From NCBI GenBank assembly GCA_018821785.1, contig JAHJLI010000031.1, positions 1 through 46,849 of the forward strand: a DNA stretch of 46,849 nt, in the 5' to 3' direction. This stretch comes from Pseudomonadota bacterium (GTDB lineage: Bacteria > Desulfobacterota > Desulfobulbia > Desulfobulbales > Desulfocapsaceae). The notes beneath the pieces were generated by a model. That model did not search any database. It had not been told where the DNA came from and saw only the letters and a program-made list of their open reading frames with translations. Position numbers and translations under genes: made by a program. This document shows positions 8,247-16,382 of this stretch, in pieces (the stretch's first letter is position 1; the number at the start of each line of letters is the position of its first letter).

Positions 8247-8666
8247 TCAGGAATCGCTGACCTTCTTCCGCATGGACTTGATTCTGCCTCTCCTGGTCTT
8301 GCTTTCGACCCTTTTTTGTCTGGCACCCACCGACGGGCGGGTTGGCGTTCGCTTTTTTTCAGTGACGGTGACATGGCGGATGATCCTCGCCAAACGTTCA
8401 AGAGCATCTGTACGGTTTTTCTCTTGGGTCCGGTACTGTTGGGCCTTGATGACGAGAATGCCGTCGCCGCTCAAACGCTGGTCGCTCATGGCCAGGAGTC
8501 GTTCCTTGTAGATGTCCGGCAGGGATGAGGCACGGATGTCAAAACGCAGGTGAATGGCGCTGGCAACCTTGTTGACGTTCTGGCCTCCTGCTCCCTGAGC
8601 CCGAATGGCGATGAGGGTGATTTCATGGTCTTGAAGAGAAATCTTCCTGTTAATGATAAGCACCAC
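8247..8666 (-). CDS. arfB: Alternative ribosome-rescue factor / peptidyl-tRNA hydrolase ArfB
   Basis: The 139-residue protein has the class I release-factor signature: RAQGAGGQNVNKV with the catalytic GGQ at residues 27-29. The strongly basic C-terminal tail (KKRTPTRPSVGARQKRVESK, then RRGRIKSMRKK) is the part that in ArfB/YaeJ enters the empty mRNA channel of stalled ribosomes. It lacks the codon-recognition domain of RF1/RF2, and its length fits ArfB. It hydrolyses peptidyl-tRNA on non-stop ribosomes. It is the first gene of a probable two-gene unit with the flavin reductase. Confidence 0.92.
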   Translation of the reverse strand: MVLIINRKISLQDHEITLIAIRAQGAGGQNVNKVASAIHLRFDIRASSLPDIYKERLLAMSDQRLSGDGILVIKAQQYRTQEKNRTDALERLARIIRHVTVTEKKRTPTRPSVGARQKRVESKTRRGRIKSMRKKVSDS

Positions 8667-8729
8667 GGCGACAAAACTCCAAAGGGTCGTTAAAATTATC
8701 GGGATATGCTTTCAGTTAATTGAATAATG

Positions 8730-8759
8730 TTACATATCCTGCTATGGTACCTGTATAAT
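8730..8759 (+). promoter_or_regulatory. Sigma-70-like promoter for the zinc-ribbon protease
   Basis: A perfect TATAAT at 8754-8759 lies 18 bp after TTACAT at 8730-8735 and about 50 bp upstream of the protease ATG at 8810. No competing gene overlaps it. Confidence 0.5.
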
Positions 8760-8809
8760 GCGGCCTTGTCGAGTAATCACGTTAAAAAAACAACCTGCTG
8801 GGAAGAGAT

Positions 8810-9946
8810 ATGCGCTGCCCAAAGTGTAATAACGAACAGAAGAATACAGTTGAATGCGACGTCTGCGGGGTGATTTTCGCGAAATACCAGAAAATCCTTG
8901 ATCGGCGCAAAGAGGAAGAGGCACTTAAGGCTCTTCCAGACGCAAAATCAGGCCTGGGGTTGAAGTTTCTCCAGGTGCTTCTTCTCGTGGTGGTCGTTGC
9001 TGGAACTACCTACTATTTCACCGGAAAACAGTCGACTCTGCCATTTGCTCAGCCACAGGTTGAAGTTGCTCCGGTTACCAAGGCACCTTCAGTTCCTGGC
9101 GAAACTCCGGAGGCAAGGGTGTCCAGGCCGCAACCTGTTGTAAGCTCTCAGCCGGCAGTTATGAAGGGCAATACTATCGAACGGGCGAGGGATGCTACTG
9201 TATCAATTGAAACACCATGGGGAACCGGATCCGGTTTTTTTGTCAATAAAAATTATATTGTCACTAATCGCCATGTGGTTTCCTTCGACGAAAAGAAACT
9301 TGCCGCGTTACGCGACAAGGTGGAAAAGGATCTGAGGTTTTTCGAACTGGAGCAACAGAAGCTCAATGAATGGAAGGAAAGATATCGGCAAATGCCCAAT
9401 AGCCCTTCGCGAAGTCAGCTGGCCATGATTATTGAACGGCATGAGCAAGAACTGCAAAAGGTTCAGCCCATGCTCCAGGAAAATGAACGGAAACTGGCAA
9501 AGGTGGACCGAAAAATTCAGCCCTCTGATATCAAGATAATACTCTCCGACGGCAGTTCGCAGTCCGCCAATTATCTCCTGGTCAGTTCTGTCTATGATCT
9601 GGCCCTGATGTCGTTATACGCCGGTGAACAGACCTTTATCGAGAAACCTCCGGCCGGCTCAAACTTGCACCAGGGTGACAAGGTTTATGCCATCGGCAGT
9701 CCTGTGGGGCTCAGGCATACTGTGACTGCCGGGATTTTTTCCGGCTATCGGGCGCAGGGTCAAGATGGTCAGATATACATACAGACCGATGCGGCCATTA
9801 ATCCTGGCAATAGCGGCGGACCGATCATCGACGACAATGGTTACGTACGTGGCGTGACAACCATGATTCTCCAGAATACCGAAGGCATAGGTTTTGCCAT
9901 TCCCATAGAGAAGGTGTTCGAGGAGTTTAGCTCGTCATTATATTGA
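8810..9946 (+). CDS. Membrane-anchored HtrA-like serine protease with N-terminal zinc ribbon
   Basis: The 378-residue protein has three parts. Residues 1-28 form a zinc ribbon (CPKC...CDVC). Residues about 52-72 are one transmembrane helix (FLQVLLLVVVVAGTTYYF), followed by a Pro-rich linker. The rest is an S1C trypsin-like domain with His155 (VTNRHVV), Asp263 (VYDLALM) and Ser335 (NPGNSGGP). About 80 residues of charged heptad-like sequence, predicted coiled coil, are inserted between His155 and Asp263. There is no PDZ domain. The predicted topology is ribbon in the cytoplasm and protease in the periplasm, suggesting envelope quality control or signalling. The ATG at 8810 has GGAAGAG upstream. 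Confidence 0.9.
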   Translation: MRCPKCNNEQKNTVECDVCGVIFAKYQKILDRRKEEEALKALPDAKSGLGLKFLQVLLLVVVVAGTTYYFTGKQSTLPFAQPQVEVAPVTKAPSVPGETPEARVSRPQPVVSSQPAVMKGNTIERARDATVSIETPWGTGSGFFVNKNYIVTNRHVVSFDEKKLAALRDKVEKDLRFFELEQQKLNEWKERYRQMPNSPSRSQLAMIIERHEQELQKVQPMLQENERKLAKVDRKIQPSDIKIILSDGSSQSANYLLVSSVYDLALMSLYAGEQTFIEKPPAGSNLHQGDKVYAIGSPVGLRHTVTAGIFSGYRAQGQDGQIYIQTDAAINPGNSGGPIIDDNGYVRGVTTMILQNTEGIGFAIPIEKVFEEFSSSLY

Positions 9947-9967
9947 TGCCCGTGCTGCTGGTCCTTT

Positions 9968-11209
9968 TCAACGTACCGATGATCCGGCAACCCAGCCCGT
10001 TGCGAAGGCGGCCTGGAGATTGTAACCGCCGGTGTCGGCCTGGAGATCGAGCAACTCACCCACGATAAAGAGTCCTCCCACCAGTTTTGATTCCATCGTC
10101 CGGGGATCAATTTCTTTCAGACTTACGCCGCCGGCGGTAATGATTGCTTCGTTGAAGGAGCGGTAGCCGCTGATATCAATGCGGAAGTCTTTCAGCCACT
10201 GTACAACACGTCTGCGCGTTTTTCCGGGGAAGTGCCTGGTGTCTTGATCTTCCGGCACATTGCAGATTTCCATGCAGACGGGAATCATCTCGCGGGGCAG
10301 GAGGCCACGGAGTATTCCGGCAATCGGTTCACCGCCTCGGCTAGTGAGATCACGGAGCAGCCGGCCATCCAGCTTGTCGCAACTCAGGGCCGGTTTCAGG
10401 TCCAGGGCCAGGGCCACTTTTTGGCCACGGTTGAGGGCGTCCACCACCTTTCCGCTGAGACTGAGAACGACAGGTCCGCTCAGGCCGAAGCCGGTAAAGG
10501 ACAGTTCGCCGAAGTCCTGACTTTTGCGCTTGCCGTCGATGGAGAGTCGCACCTCTATATTGCGCAAATCGAGTCCTGCCATTTGGTGGACTCTCGAATC
10601 GGTAGTGACTAAAGGAACCAGAGCCGGTCGTGTTGGCACGATGGTGTGGCCGAGACCTGCTGCCAGCCGGTATCCGTCACCGCTAGAACCGGTTCGCGGA
10701 TAGGATTTTCCGCCTGTTGCGAGGATGACGCTTTGGCAGGGTAACTCCTCGCCCTCACAGCGCACTCCGAAAACTCTGCCGTCCCGGACCAGGATGTCTG
10801 TGGCCGCCGCGCCATGGCGCATGGTCACCTGAATGTGCTTCAGCCAATTGTTAAAGACTCTGACGACATCGAGGGCTCGCCCGCTGGCGGGAAAAATGCG
10901 GCCGCCGCGTTCGGTTACCAGCGGCAAATCTCTGCTCTCGAAAAAGGCGATGAGTTCAGGAGTGAAGAACTGCTGAAAACACTGGCGGAGAAAGTTGCCG
11001 TTTTTGCCGAAATGACCAATGAAGTCGGGGAGAGCGGCGCTGTTGCCAAGGTTGCAGCGACCCTTGCCGCTGATACCGATCTTTCTGCCGGTACGCTCCA
11101 TTTTTTCCAGAAGCACGACTTCCCCGCCCCGCTCGGCGGCGCGACCCGCAGCCATCATGCCTGCAGCGCCACCGCCGATGACGATGGTTCTGCCAATTTT
11201 TTCAGTCAT
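9968..11209 (-). CDS. HI0933/YhiN-type FAD-dependent oxidoreductase
   Basis: The 413-residue flavoprotein begins IVIGGGAAGMMAAGRAAERG, a Rossmann FAD-binding loop, followed by ISGKGRCNLGN, which is diagnostic of the HI0933/BaiN family. ILATGGKSYPRTGSSGDGY and a C-terminal GELLDLQADTGGYNLQAAFATG complete the FAD site. Some members act on bile-acid intermediates or aminoacetone, but most have no assigned reaction. The gene is convergent with the upstream protease gene (21-bp gap) and divergent from the FKBP gene. Confidence 0.9.
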   Translation of the reverse strand: MTEKIGRTIVIGGGAAGMMAAGRAAERGGEVVLLEKMERTGRKIGISGKGRCNLGNSAALPDFIGHFGKNGNFLRQCFQQFFTPELIAFFESRDLPLVTERGGRIFPASGRALDVVRVFNNWLKHIQVTMRHGAAATDILVRDGRVFGVRCEGEELPCQSVILATGGKSYPRTGSSGDGYRLAAGLGHTIVPTRPALVPLVTTDSRVHQMAGLDLRNIEVRLSIDGKRKSQDFGELSFTGFGLSGPVVLSLSGKVVDALNRGQKVALALDLKPALSCDKLDGRLLRDLTSRGGEPIAGILRGLLPREMIPVCMEICNVPEDQDTRHFPGKTRRRVVQWLKDFRIDISGYRSFNEAIITAGGVSLKEIDPRTMESKLVGGLFIVGELLDLQADTGGYNLQAAFATGWVAGSSVR

Positions 11210-11577
11210 GCACTTCCTTCACAAAAGAATATGAAATAATCCAAGTAAATGATGATATGTAGTTTTTAACCAGCCTTCCCGAGGGGGCTTTTATTTGGGA
11301 AAACCTTTTGCAAACTACTACAGTGTCAAAAAAAGAAAAAGGCCTAAGAGACGGCAGCGTCAATCCAGGTTGTCGTAACCTTTCGGTCGCCGGGCACGAG
11401 TATGGTTTTTTCCGTTGAATAATCATCCATCATGTTTAATAGTACGCCTGTTCGGCGTTGCTGCCGGAGCTTCATTTTTGCTAAGGGCAGTTATGGTTTG
11501 TGTCTTGACCGCTGCAAGAATGAGGAATAACACTCTGAAATATATAATAAAAGAGCCATATGGCTTGAAGGAGAATC
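11210..11577. other. Intergenic region between divergent flavoprotein and FKBP genes
   Basis: No gene is supported. It must hold the two divergent promoters. The FKBP side has the TTGACC/TAACAC candidate and an AAGGAG ribosome-binding site at 11568-11573. Confidence 0.5.
11505..11533 (+). promoter_or_regulatory. Candidate promoter for the FKBP gene
   Basis: TTGACC at 11505-11510 and TAACAC at 11528-11533 are separated by 17 bp, and the start codon lies 45 bp downstream. The -10 box is a weak match. Confidence 0.35.
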
Positions 11578-12012
11578 ATGACACAGGTAATGAGAGGCTA
11601 TAACGTCAAGGTGCATTATACTGGAAAACTCGTTGACGGAACGGTTTTTGACAGCTCCGCCGACAGTGAGCCACTCAGTTTTGCGGTGGGCAGTGGCCAG
11701 GTTATCGTCGGCTTTGATGAGGCGGTTATAGGTATGGAGGTCGGTGAGTCGAAAGTCGTTCATATCCCGGTTGAGAAGGCGTATGGAGTGCGAAACGAGG
11801 ACTTGGTCATGCAAGTACCTATCGAGCAGGTTCCACCGGATTTGAATCCGGAAATCGGCTTGCGATTAGAGATGGGTGGTGTTAACGGAGAACTCATGCG
11901 GGTTGTTGTGACCGAGATTTCCGACACCCATATAACCCTCGATGCCAATCCGCCGCTGGCAGGGAAAGAGCTCATTTTCACCATCGAGCTGGTTGAGAGT
12001 GCCTTGCCATGA
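11578..12012 (+). CDS. SlyD-like FKBP peptidyl-prolyl cis-trans isomerase
   Basis: The 144-residue protein opens with the FKBP signature VKVHYTGKLVDGTVFDSS and the GSGQVIVGFDEAVIGM helix. The insert-in-flap chaperone region (VPIEQVPPDLNPEIGLRLEM...) lies in the middle, and the FKBP fold closes with ANPPLAGKELIFTIEL. This arrangement is the SlyD/FkpB-type cytoplasmic isomerase-chaperone. The His- and Cys-rich metal-binding tail of E. coli SlyD is absent. The ribosome-binding site is a strong AAGGAG. The 3' end is convergent with the GT4 gene. Confidence 0.93.
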   Translation: MTQVMRGYNVKVHYTGKLVDGTVFDSSADSEPLSFAVGSGQVIVGFDEAVIGMEVGESKVVHIPVEKAYGVRNEDLVMQVPIEQVPPDLNPEIGLRLEMGGVNGELMRVVVTEISDTHITLDANPPLAGKELIFTIELVESALP

Positions 12013-12061
12013 ACCGAGTCGCGACGACATTGTCCCGAGAGCCTGACCGGATTCGGCAGGC

Positions 12062-13165
12062 TCATCCACCCTCCGGCAGGACAAGCCGGTAAGCCTCTAA
12101 AGTTTTTCCGGCGATCTGTCGCCAATCGAACTGTTCTTCGACCATCTTTCTTGAGTTATGGCCCATGGTATTGAAATCTCCTGCCAGCAGTGTATTAATC
12201 TGTTTTGCGAGATCTACCGGATCGGCCGGGGCGCAGAGGTAACCGTTGATTCCTTCCTTGATCAGCTCGGGTATGCCACCCACCCTGGTGCCGACCAGGG
12301 GGAGCCCTGCGGCCATTGCCTCAAGGCCGGAGATGCTGGTTGCCTCCATGAGGGAAGGGAGGACGGAAAAGTTGGCAGCACTATAGTAATCGACAATTTC
12401 CCCATGGCTTTTGTTGCCAAGAAAGAGGGCACGCTTGCCGCAATGACGGGTAAATTCAGCCTGAACTGCAGCCCTTTCCGGGCCGTCGCCGATAATGATG
12501 AAGTGGATTTCCGGGTTTTGCAGAAATTGCGTGGCGCGGGCCAGGTAGATGACACCGTTTTTATCGACCAGCCGTCTGGTGACGATGGCGACGATGTCGT
12601 CTTGACCCAGGCCAAGGTGATCACGGATTACCCGGCGTTTGTCATGGTTGTGAACGAATTTTGCCGCATCCACCCCATTAGCGATAAAGCGCTGTGGTGC
12701 TCTTATGGGGAAAGGAACGTGGAGGAGTTCGGGACTTGGGGCAAGAAAGAGATCGACTTTGCGGAAATGTCGTTTCATCATGAACATTCTTCGCCAGCCG
12801 CCTTTTTTAATCCGCTTCAGATACCCCGAAGTGTGGTTTGTGTAGGCGAGAGGAATATGGCCAATATTGTACCATTCGAGAGGCCCCATACCGTGGATGT
12901 GAATTATATCCGGCTGGAATTTCGGGAGGAGTTTTTTAACAAAATTCCGCAGCTGAAGGCCATAGACCAATGCCATATATCTGAGGGCGACCCGATACAC
13001 CTCCCAGCCATCTTCGGAGCTATGCTCAGTTTCGTCGCCGCGTCGCCTGGTTATCACCGCCACCCTGTGGCCTGCCTTGGCAAAGGCCTTCGACAGCTCA
13101 TAAACATGGGCCGAAATGCCACCCGGAACAGGTGGGTAATCGATAGAAACTATAAGGATATTCAT
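12062..13165 (-). CDS. Glycosyltransferase family 4
   Basis: A GT-B retaining glycosyltransferase of about 367 residues. The N-terminal half starts MNILIVSIDYPPVPGGISAHVYELSKAF, the usual acceptor-side loop. The C-terminal half has the donor site with VTRRLVDKNGV, IIGDGPER and the E-x7-E motif EATSISGLEAMAAGLP. GT4 enzymes transfer sugars from nucleotide or phospho-donors in LPS, glycolipid or exopolysaccharide synthesis; the sugar is not predictable. The frame stays open to an ATG at 13228, but the internal ATG at 13165 matches the family N-terminus and has GGAAG just upstream. No other glycan gene is adjacent. Confidence 0.9.
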   Translation of the reverse strand: MNILIVSIDYPPVPGGISAHVYELSKAFAKAGHRVAVITRRRGDETEHSSEDGWEVYRVALRYMALVYGLQLRNFVKKLLPKFQPDIIHIHGMGPLEWYNIGHIPLAYTNHTSGYLKRIKKGGWRRMFMMKRHFRKVDLFLAPSPELLHVPFPIRAPQRFIANGVDAAKFVHNHDKRRVIRDHLGLGQDDIVAIVTRRLVDKNGVIYLARATQFLQNPEIHFIIIGDGPERAAVQAEFTRHCGKRALFLGNKSHGEIVDYYSAANFSVLPSLMEATSISGLEAMAAGLPLVGTRVGGIPELIKEGINGYLCAPADPVDLAKQINTLLAGDFNTMGHNSRKMVEEQFDWRQIAGKTLEAYRLVLPEGG

Positions 13166-13228
13166 TTTCTTCCGCTCAGGAATTGGTCTGCGGAGATTTT
13201 GCGGCAAAGCATCCACTGCATCTTTCAT

Positions 13229-13497
13229 TGAATAACTCTCTGTATTGGTGACAATATTTCAATAAACTGGTAACAATCGTGATTGTTGTTTATTCATAAT
13301 ATTGTGTGAAGTTTTATAAAAACGATGCTGCATTTTTTCGACAACAATCTTAATCGAGCAAAAATCAAGCAACAACTATAACACCTACTGGTCACTTGAA
13401 AACTGAACTTTGCATTATAAATGTTTCATATAATAGTGCTCATTTGTTTTTCAACGCATGGGAAGCTTTTTTAATTCGTTCTAATTATTACTTATTC
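13229..13497. other. AT-rich intergenic region before the rhamnosidase
   Basis: An AT-rich stretch with no supported gene separates divergent genes and probably contains both promoters. A TTG-initiated extension of the rhamnosidase frame to 13396 exists but adds residues unlike a signal peptide. No good Shine-Dalgarno sequence precedes the ATG at 13498. Confidence 0.4.
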
Positions 13498-16200
13498 ATG
13501 AAAGCTACAATACGCCTTGTTTTTCTTCTTGCTGTTTTAGTTTCGACATATAACGCGAATGTTTTCGCAGCTTCCGAAGCAGGTAACCTGCGATGCGAAT
13601 ACCTTGTGAATCCAATCGGCATCGATGCGCCAAAACCCAGGTTGACCTGGCTGATGATTGATGACAAACGCGCAGCTGCCCAAAGTGCCTACGAACTAAT
13701 CGTGGGAACCGATTCCTCGAAGGTCGGTTCCGGAGTTGGAGATAAATGGACAACCGGGAAAGTTGCCTCCTCTGCTATGCTTGTTGAATATAACGGGTCT
13801 CCATTGGAGCCTTTTACGCGTTATTTCTGGAGCGTTAAGATTTGGGATGCAACAGGAATTCCTTCTTCTGTTTCTGTTCCGGCAAGTTTTGAAACAGGAA
13901 AGATGAAGATGGAGAACTGGAGAGGGACATGGATCACTGACACACATGATATCAAGTTGAAACCGGCTCCGTATTTTCGTACCGAGTTCAATGCAAATAA
14001 GAAGGTTGTTTCAGCCAGGGCGTATATTGCCGTTGCCGGATTGTTTGAGTTGTATGTGAATGGTGCAAAAATTGGAAATCACCGGCTCGATCCGATGTAT
14101 ACACGGTTTGATCGCCGTACACTTTACCTCACACATGATATCACCAAATCGCTGAAGGAGGGGAAAAATGCTGTCGGCGTTTTGCTGGGAAACGGTTGGT
14201 ATAATCACCAGTCAACAGCTGTATGGTATTTTGATGAGGCTCCATGGCGGGCACGCCCCAGTTTTTGTATGGACATCCAGCTCACCTATTCAGATGGCTC
14301 GCAGGAGACCATCACATCAGATACCGACTGGAAAACAGCTTTGAGTCCTGTTATTTCTAACAGCATTTATACCGGCGAACATGTAGATGGCAGGTTGGCA
14401 CAGGTGGGATGGAATAGCCCCGGATTTGACGACTCGAAATGGAAAGATTCAATTCCTGTCGGTCCGCCATCCGCCAATATTGTTGCTCAAATGCTTCAGC
14501 CGATCCGCGATGTTGAGGTGATTCCTGCTAAAAAGATGAAGAAAATAAACGATTCACATTATGTCTTTGATCTGGAAAGGAATATTTCCGGCGTAAGTCA
14601 ACTCAAAGTGAGTGGTCAGGCAGGAACAATCATCCGGGTAAAACATGGGGAGCGCCTCCTTGCAGATGGAATGGTCGATCAATCGAATATAGATGCCCAT
14701 TACCGTCCTACCGATCAGCTGGATCCGTTTGGAACAGATATATATACGCTGAAGGGAATAGGGGTGGAAATCTTTAAACCTTCCTTTAATTATAAGGGTT
14801 TTCAGTATGTTGAGGTGACCAGTGATCAGCCGGTTGACCTTAAGCTGGAAAGTCTGACCGGGTTTTTTATGCACAGCGATGTGGCTATTGCCGGCCATAT
14901 ACAATCCTCAGATTCAATATTGAATAAGATATGGAAGGCGACCAATAATTCTTATTTGTCGAATTTGTTCGGATATCCGACCGATTGTCCGCAGCGCGAA
15001 AAGAACGGCTGGACAGGTGATGCGCATACTGCTGTTGAGACTGGTCTCTATAATTTCGACGGTATCACGGTTTATGAAAAATGGATGGCTGATCACCGGG
15101 ACGAGCAGCAACCAAATGGTGTTCTTCCCGCTATCATTCCGACAAGTGGTTGGGGTTACACCTGGGCAAATGGTCCCGACTGGACCAGCACAATTGCGAT
15201 AATTCCCTGGAATATATATCTTTTTTACGGCGACACGAAGGTGCTACGCGATTGTTATGAGAACATCCGCCGATATGTCGATCATATTACCAAGATTAGT
15301 CCTTCGGGGTTAACAGATTGGGGTTTAGGAGACTGGATTCCAGTTAAGTCTGTCTCATCCAAAGAGTTGACATCTTCCCTCTTCTATTATACAGACGCTT
15401 CCATCCTTGCAAAAACAGCCAATCTGTTGGGTAAGAAAGCTGATTCTGAAAAGTACAATGCACTGGCATTAAAGATTAAAGAGGCTATTAACGCTAAATA
15501 CCTGAACCGAGAGACCGGGATTTATGCAAGTGGTTTCCAGACAGAATTGAGTGCACCACTTCATTGGGGAATTGTACCCGAAGTGTTGAGAATCAAGGTG
15601 GCAGAAAATCTGGCAAAACGTGTGATTGCTGACGGAAAACACATAGATGTTGGTTTGCTTGGGTCAAAAACGATTCTGAATGCATTAAGTGCCAATGGCT
15701 ATGCCGATCTGGCATACGAAGTGGCTTTGCAGAAAACATTTCCTTCGTGGGGATGGTGGATCGTAAATGGGGCAACAACTTTGTATGAAAACTGGCCGAT
15801 AGATTCGAAGTCGGACAGCTCTCTGAACCATATCATGTTGGGAGAGATCGGGGCATGGTTTTACAAATCACTTGGAGGCATGTATACAGACGAAAAACAG
15901 CCTGGTTTTAAAAATATAATCTTTAAACCCGATTTTGTGAAAGGGCTTAACAGCTTCGAAGCAAACCACCTTGGGCCTTATGGAATGATTATCTCCTCCT
16001 GGAAAAGAACCGGTAAGAAGATCGAGTACAAAGTAACGATTCCTCCAAACAGTAATGCTGAATTGTTTTTGAAAGGAGATAAGATTTTAGAAGGTGGAAA
16101 GGCATTGTCTGTAAATGAGTCGATAAAAGTAATAAAACAGGATAATGGTTTGAATGAATTGAATCTTAAATCCGGGAGTTATTTGTTTTCGATCAAGTAA
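13498..16200 (+). CDS. Secreted alpha-L-rhamnosidase, GH78
   Basis: The 900-residue protein has a signal peptide (KATIRLVFLLAVLVSTYNANVFA) and GH78 domains in order. These are an N-terminal Ig-like part (LRCEYLVNPIGIDAPKPRLTW), the beta-sandwich rhamnosidase N domain (AYIAVAGLFELYVNGAKIG, TRFDRRTLYLTHDIT) and the (alpha/alpha)6 catalytic barrel with DCPQREKNGWTGDA and GDWIPVK. A C-terminal beta domain follows. It should release terminal alpha-L-rhamnose from glycans outside the cytoplasm by inversion. It stands alone: no transporter or rhamnose catabolic gene is nearby. Base composition is visibly AT-richer than the flanks, no Shine-Dalgarno is apparent, and the sequence style resembles Bacteroidetes enzymes. 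Acquisition by transfer is likely. Confidence 0.92.
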   Translation: MKATIRLVFLLAVLVSTYNANVFAASEAGNLRCEYLVNPIGIDAPKPRLTWLMIDDKRAAAQSAYELIVGTDSSKVGSGVGDKWTTGKVASSAMLVEYNGSPLEPFTRYFWSVKIWDATGIPSSVSVPASFETGKMKMENWRGTWITDTHDIKLKPAPYFRTEFNANKKVVSARAYIAVAGLFELYVNGAKIGNHRLDPMYTRFDRRTLYLTHDITKSLKEGKNAVGVLLGNGWYNHQSTAVWYFDEAPWRARPSFCMDIQLTYSDGSQETITSDTDWKTALSPVISNSIYTGEHVDGRLAQVGWNSPGFDDSKWKDSIPVGPPSANIVAQMLQPIRDVEVIPAKKMKKINDSHYVFDLERNISGVSQLKVSGQAGTIIRVKHGERLLADGMVDQSNIDAHYRPTDQLDPFGTDIYTLKGIGVEIFKPSFNYKGFQYVEVTSDQPVDLKLESLTGFFMHSDVAIAGHIQSSDSILNKIWKATNNSYLSNLFGYPTDCPQREKNGWTGDAHTAVETGLYNFDGITVYEKWMADHRDEQQPNGVLPAIIPTSGWGYTWANGPDWTSTIAIIPWNIYLFYGDTKVLRDCYENIRRYVDHITKISPSGLTDWGLGDWIPVKSVSSKELTSSLFYYTDASILAKTANLLGKKADSEKYNALALKIKEAINAKYLNRETGIYASGFQTELSAPLHWGIVPEVLRIKVAENLAKRVIADGKHIDVGLLGSKTILNALSANGYADLAYEVALQKTFPSWGWWIVNGATTLYENWPIDSKSDSSLNHIMLGEIGAWFYKSLGGMYTDEKQPGFKNIIFKPDFVKGLNSFEANHLGPYGMIISSWKRTGKKIEYKVTIPPNSNAELFLKGDKILEGGKALSVNESIKVIKQDNGLNELNLKSGSYLFSIK

Positions 16201-16382
16201 ATTTGGAGAGGTTGAGACAGAGAAGGGGAGAAGATTCGAAAACGATAATGCTGTAAATTTAAAATATTGACGGTAACAGTTTAGTCCCCATCCAAAAGAA
16301 TTCACAAAAGGTCAGCTTGGATCTTTATAGAAAGCAACTAAAACGCTGCTGGAGTATCCCCATCAACCTTCGCAAGTATCAA

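Noticed and set aside
12158-13231. A 357-codon plus-strand frame antisense to the GT4 gene
   Set aside because: It is a shadow of the glycosyltransferase frame; the translation shows no known domain and no credible ribosome-binding site.
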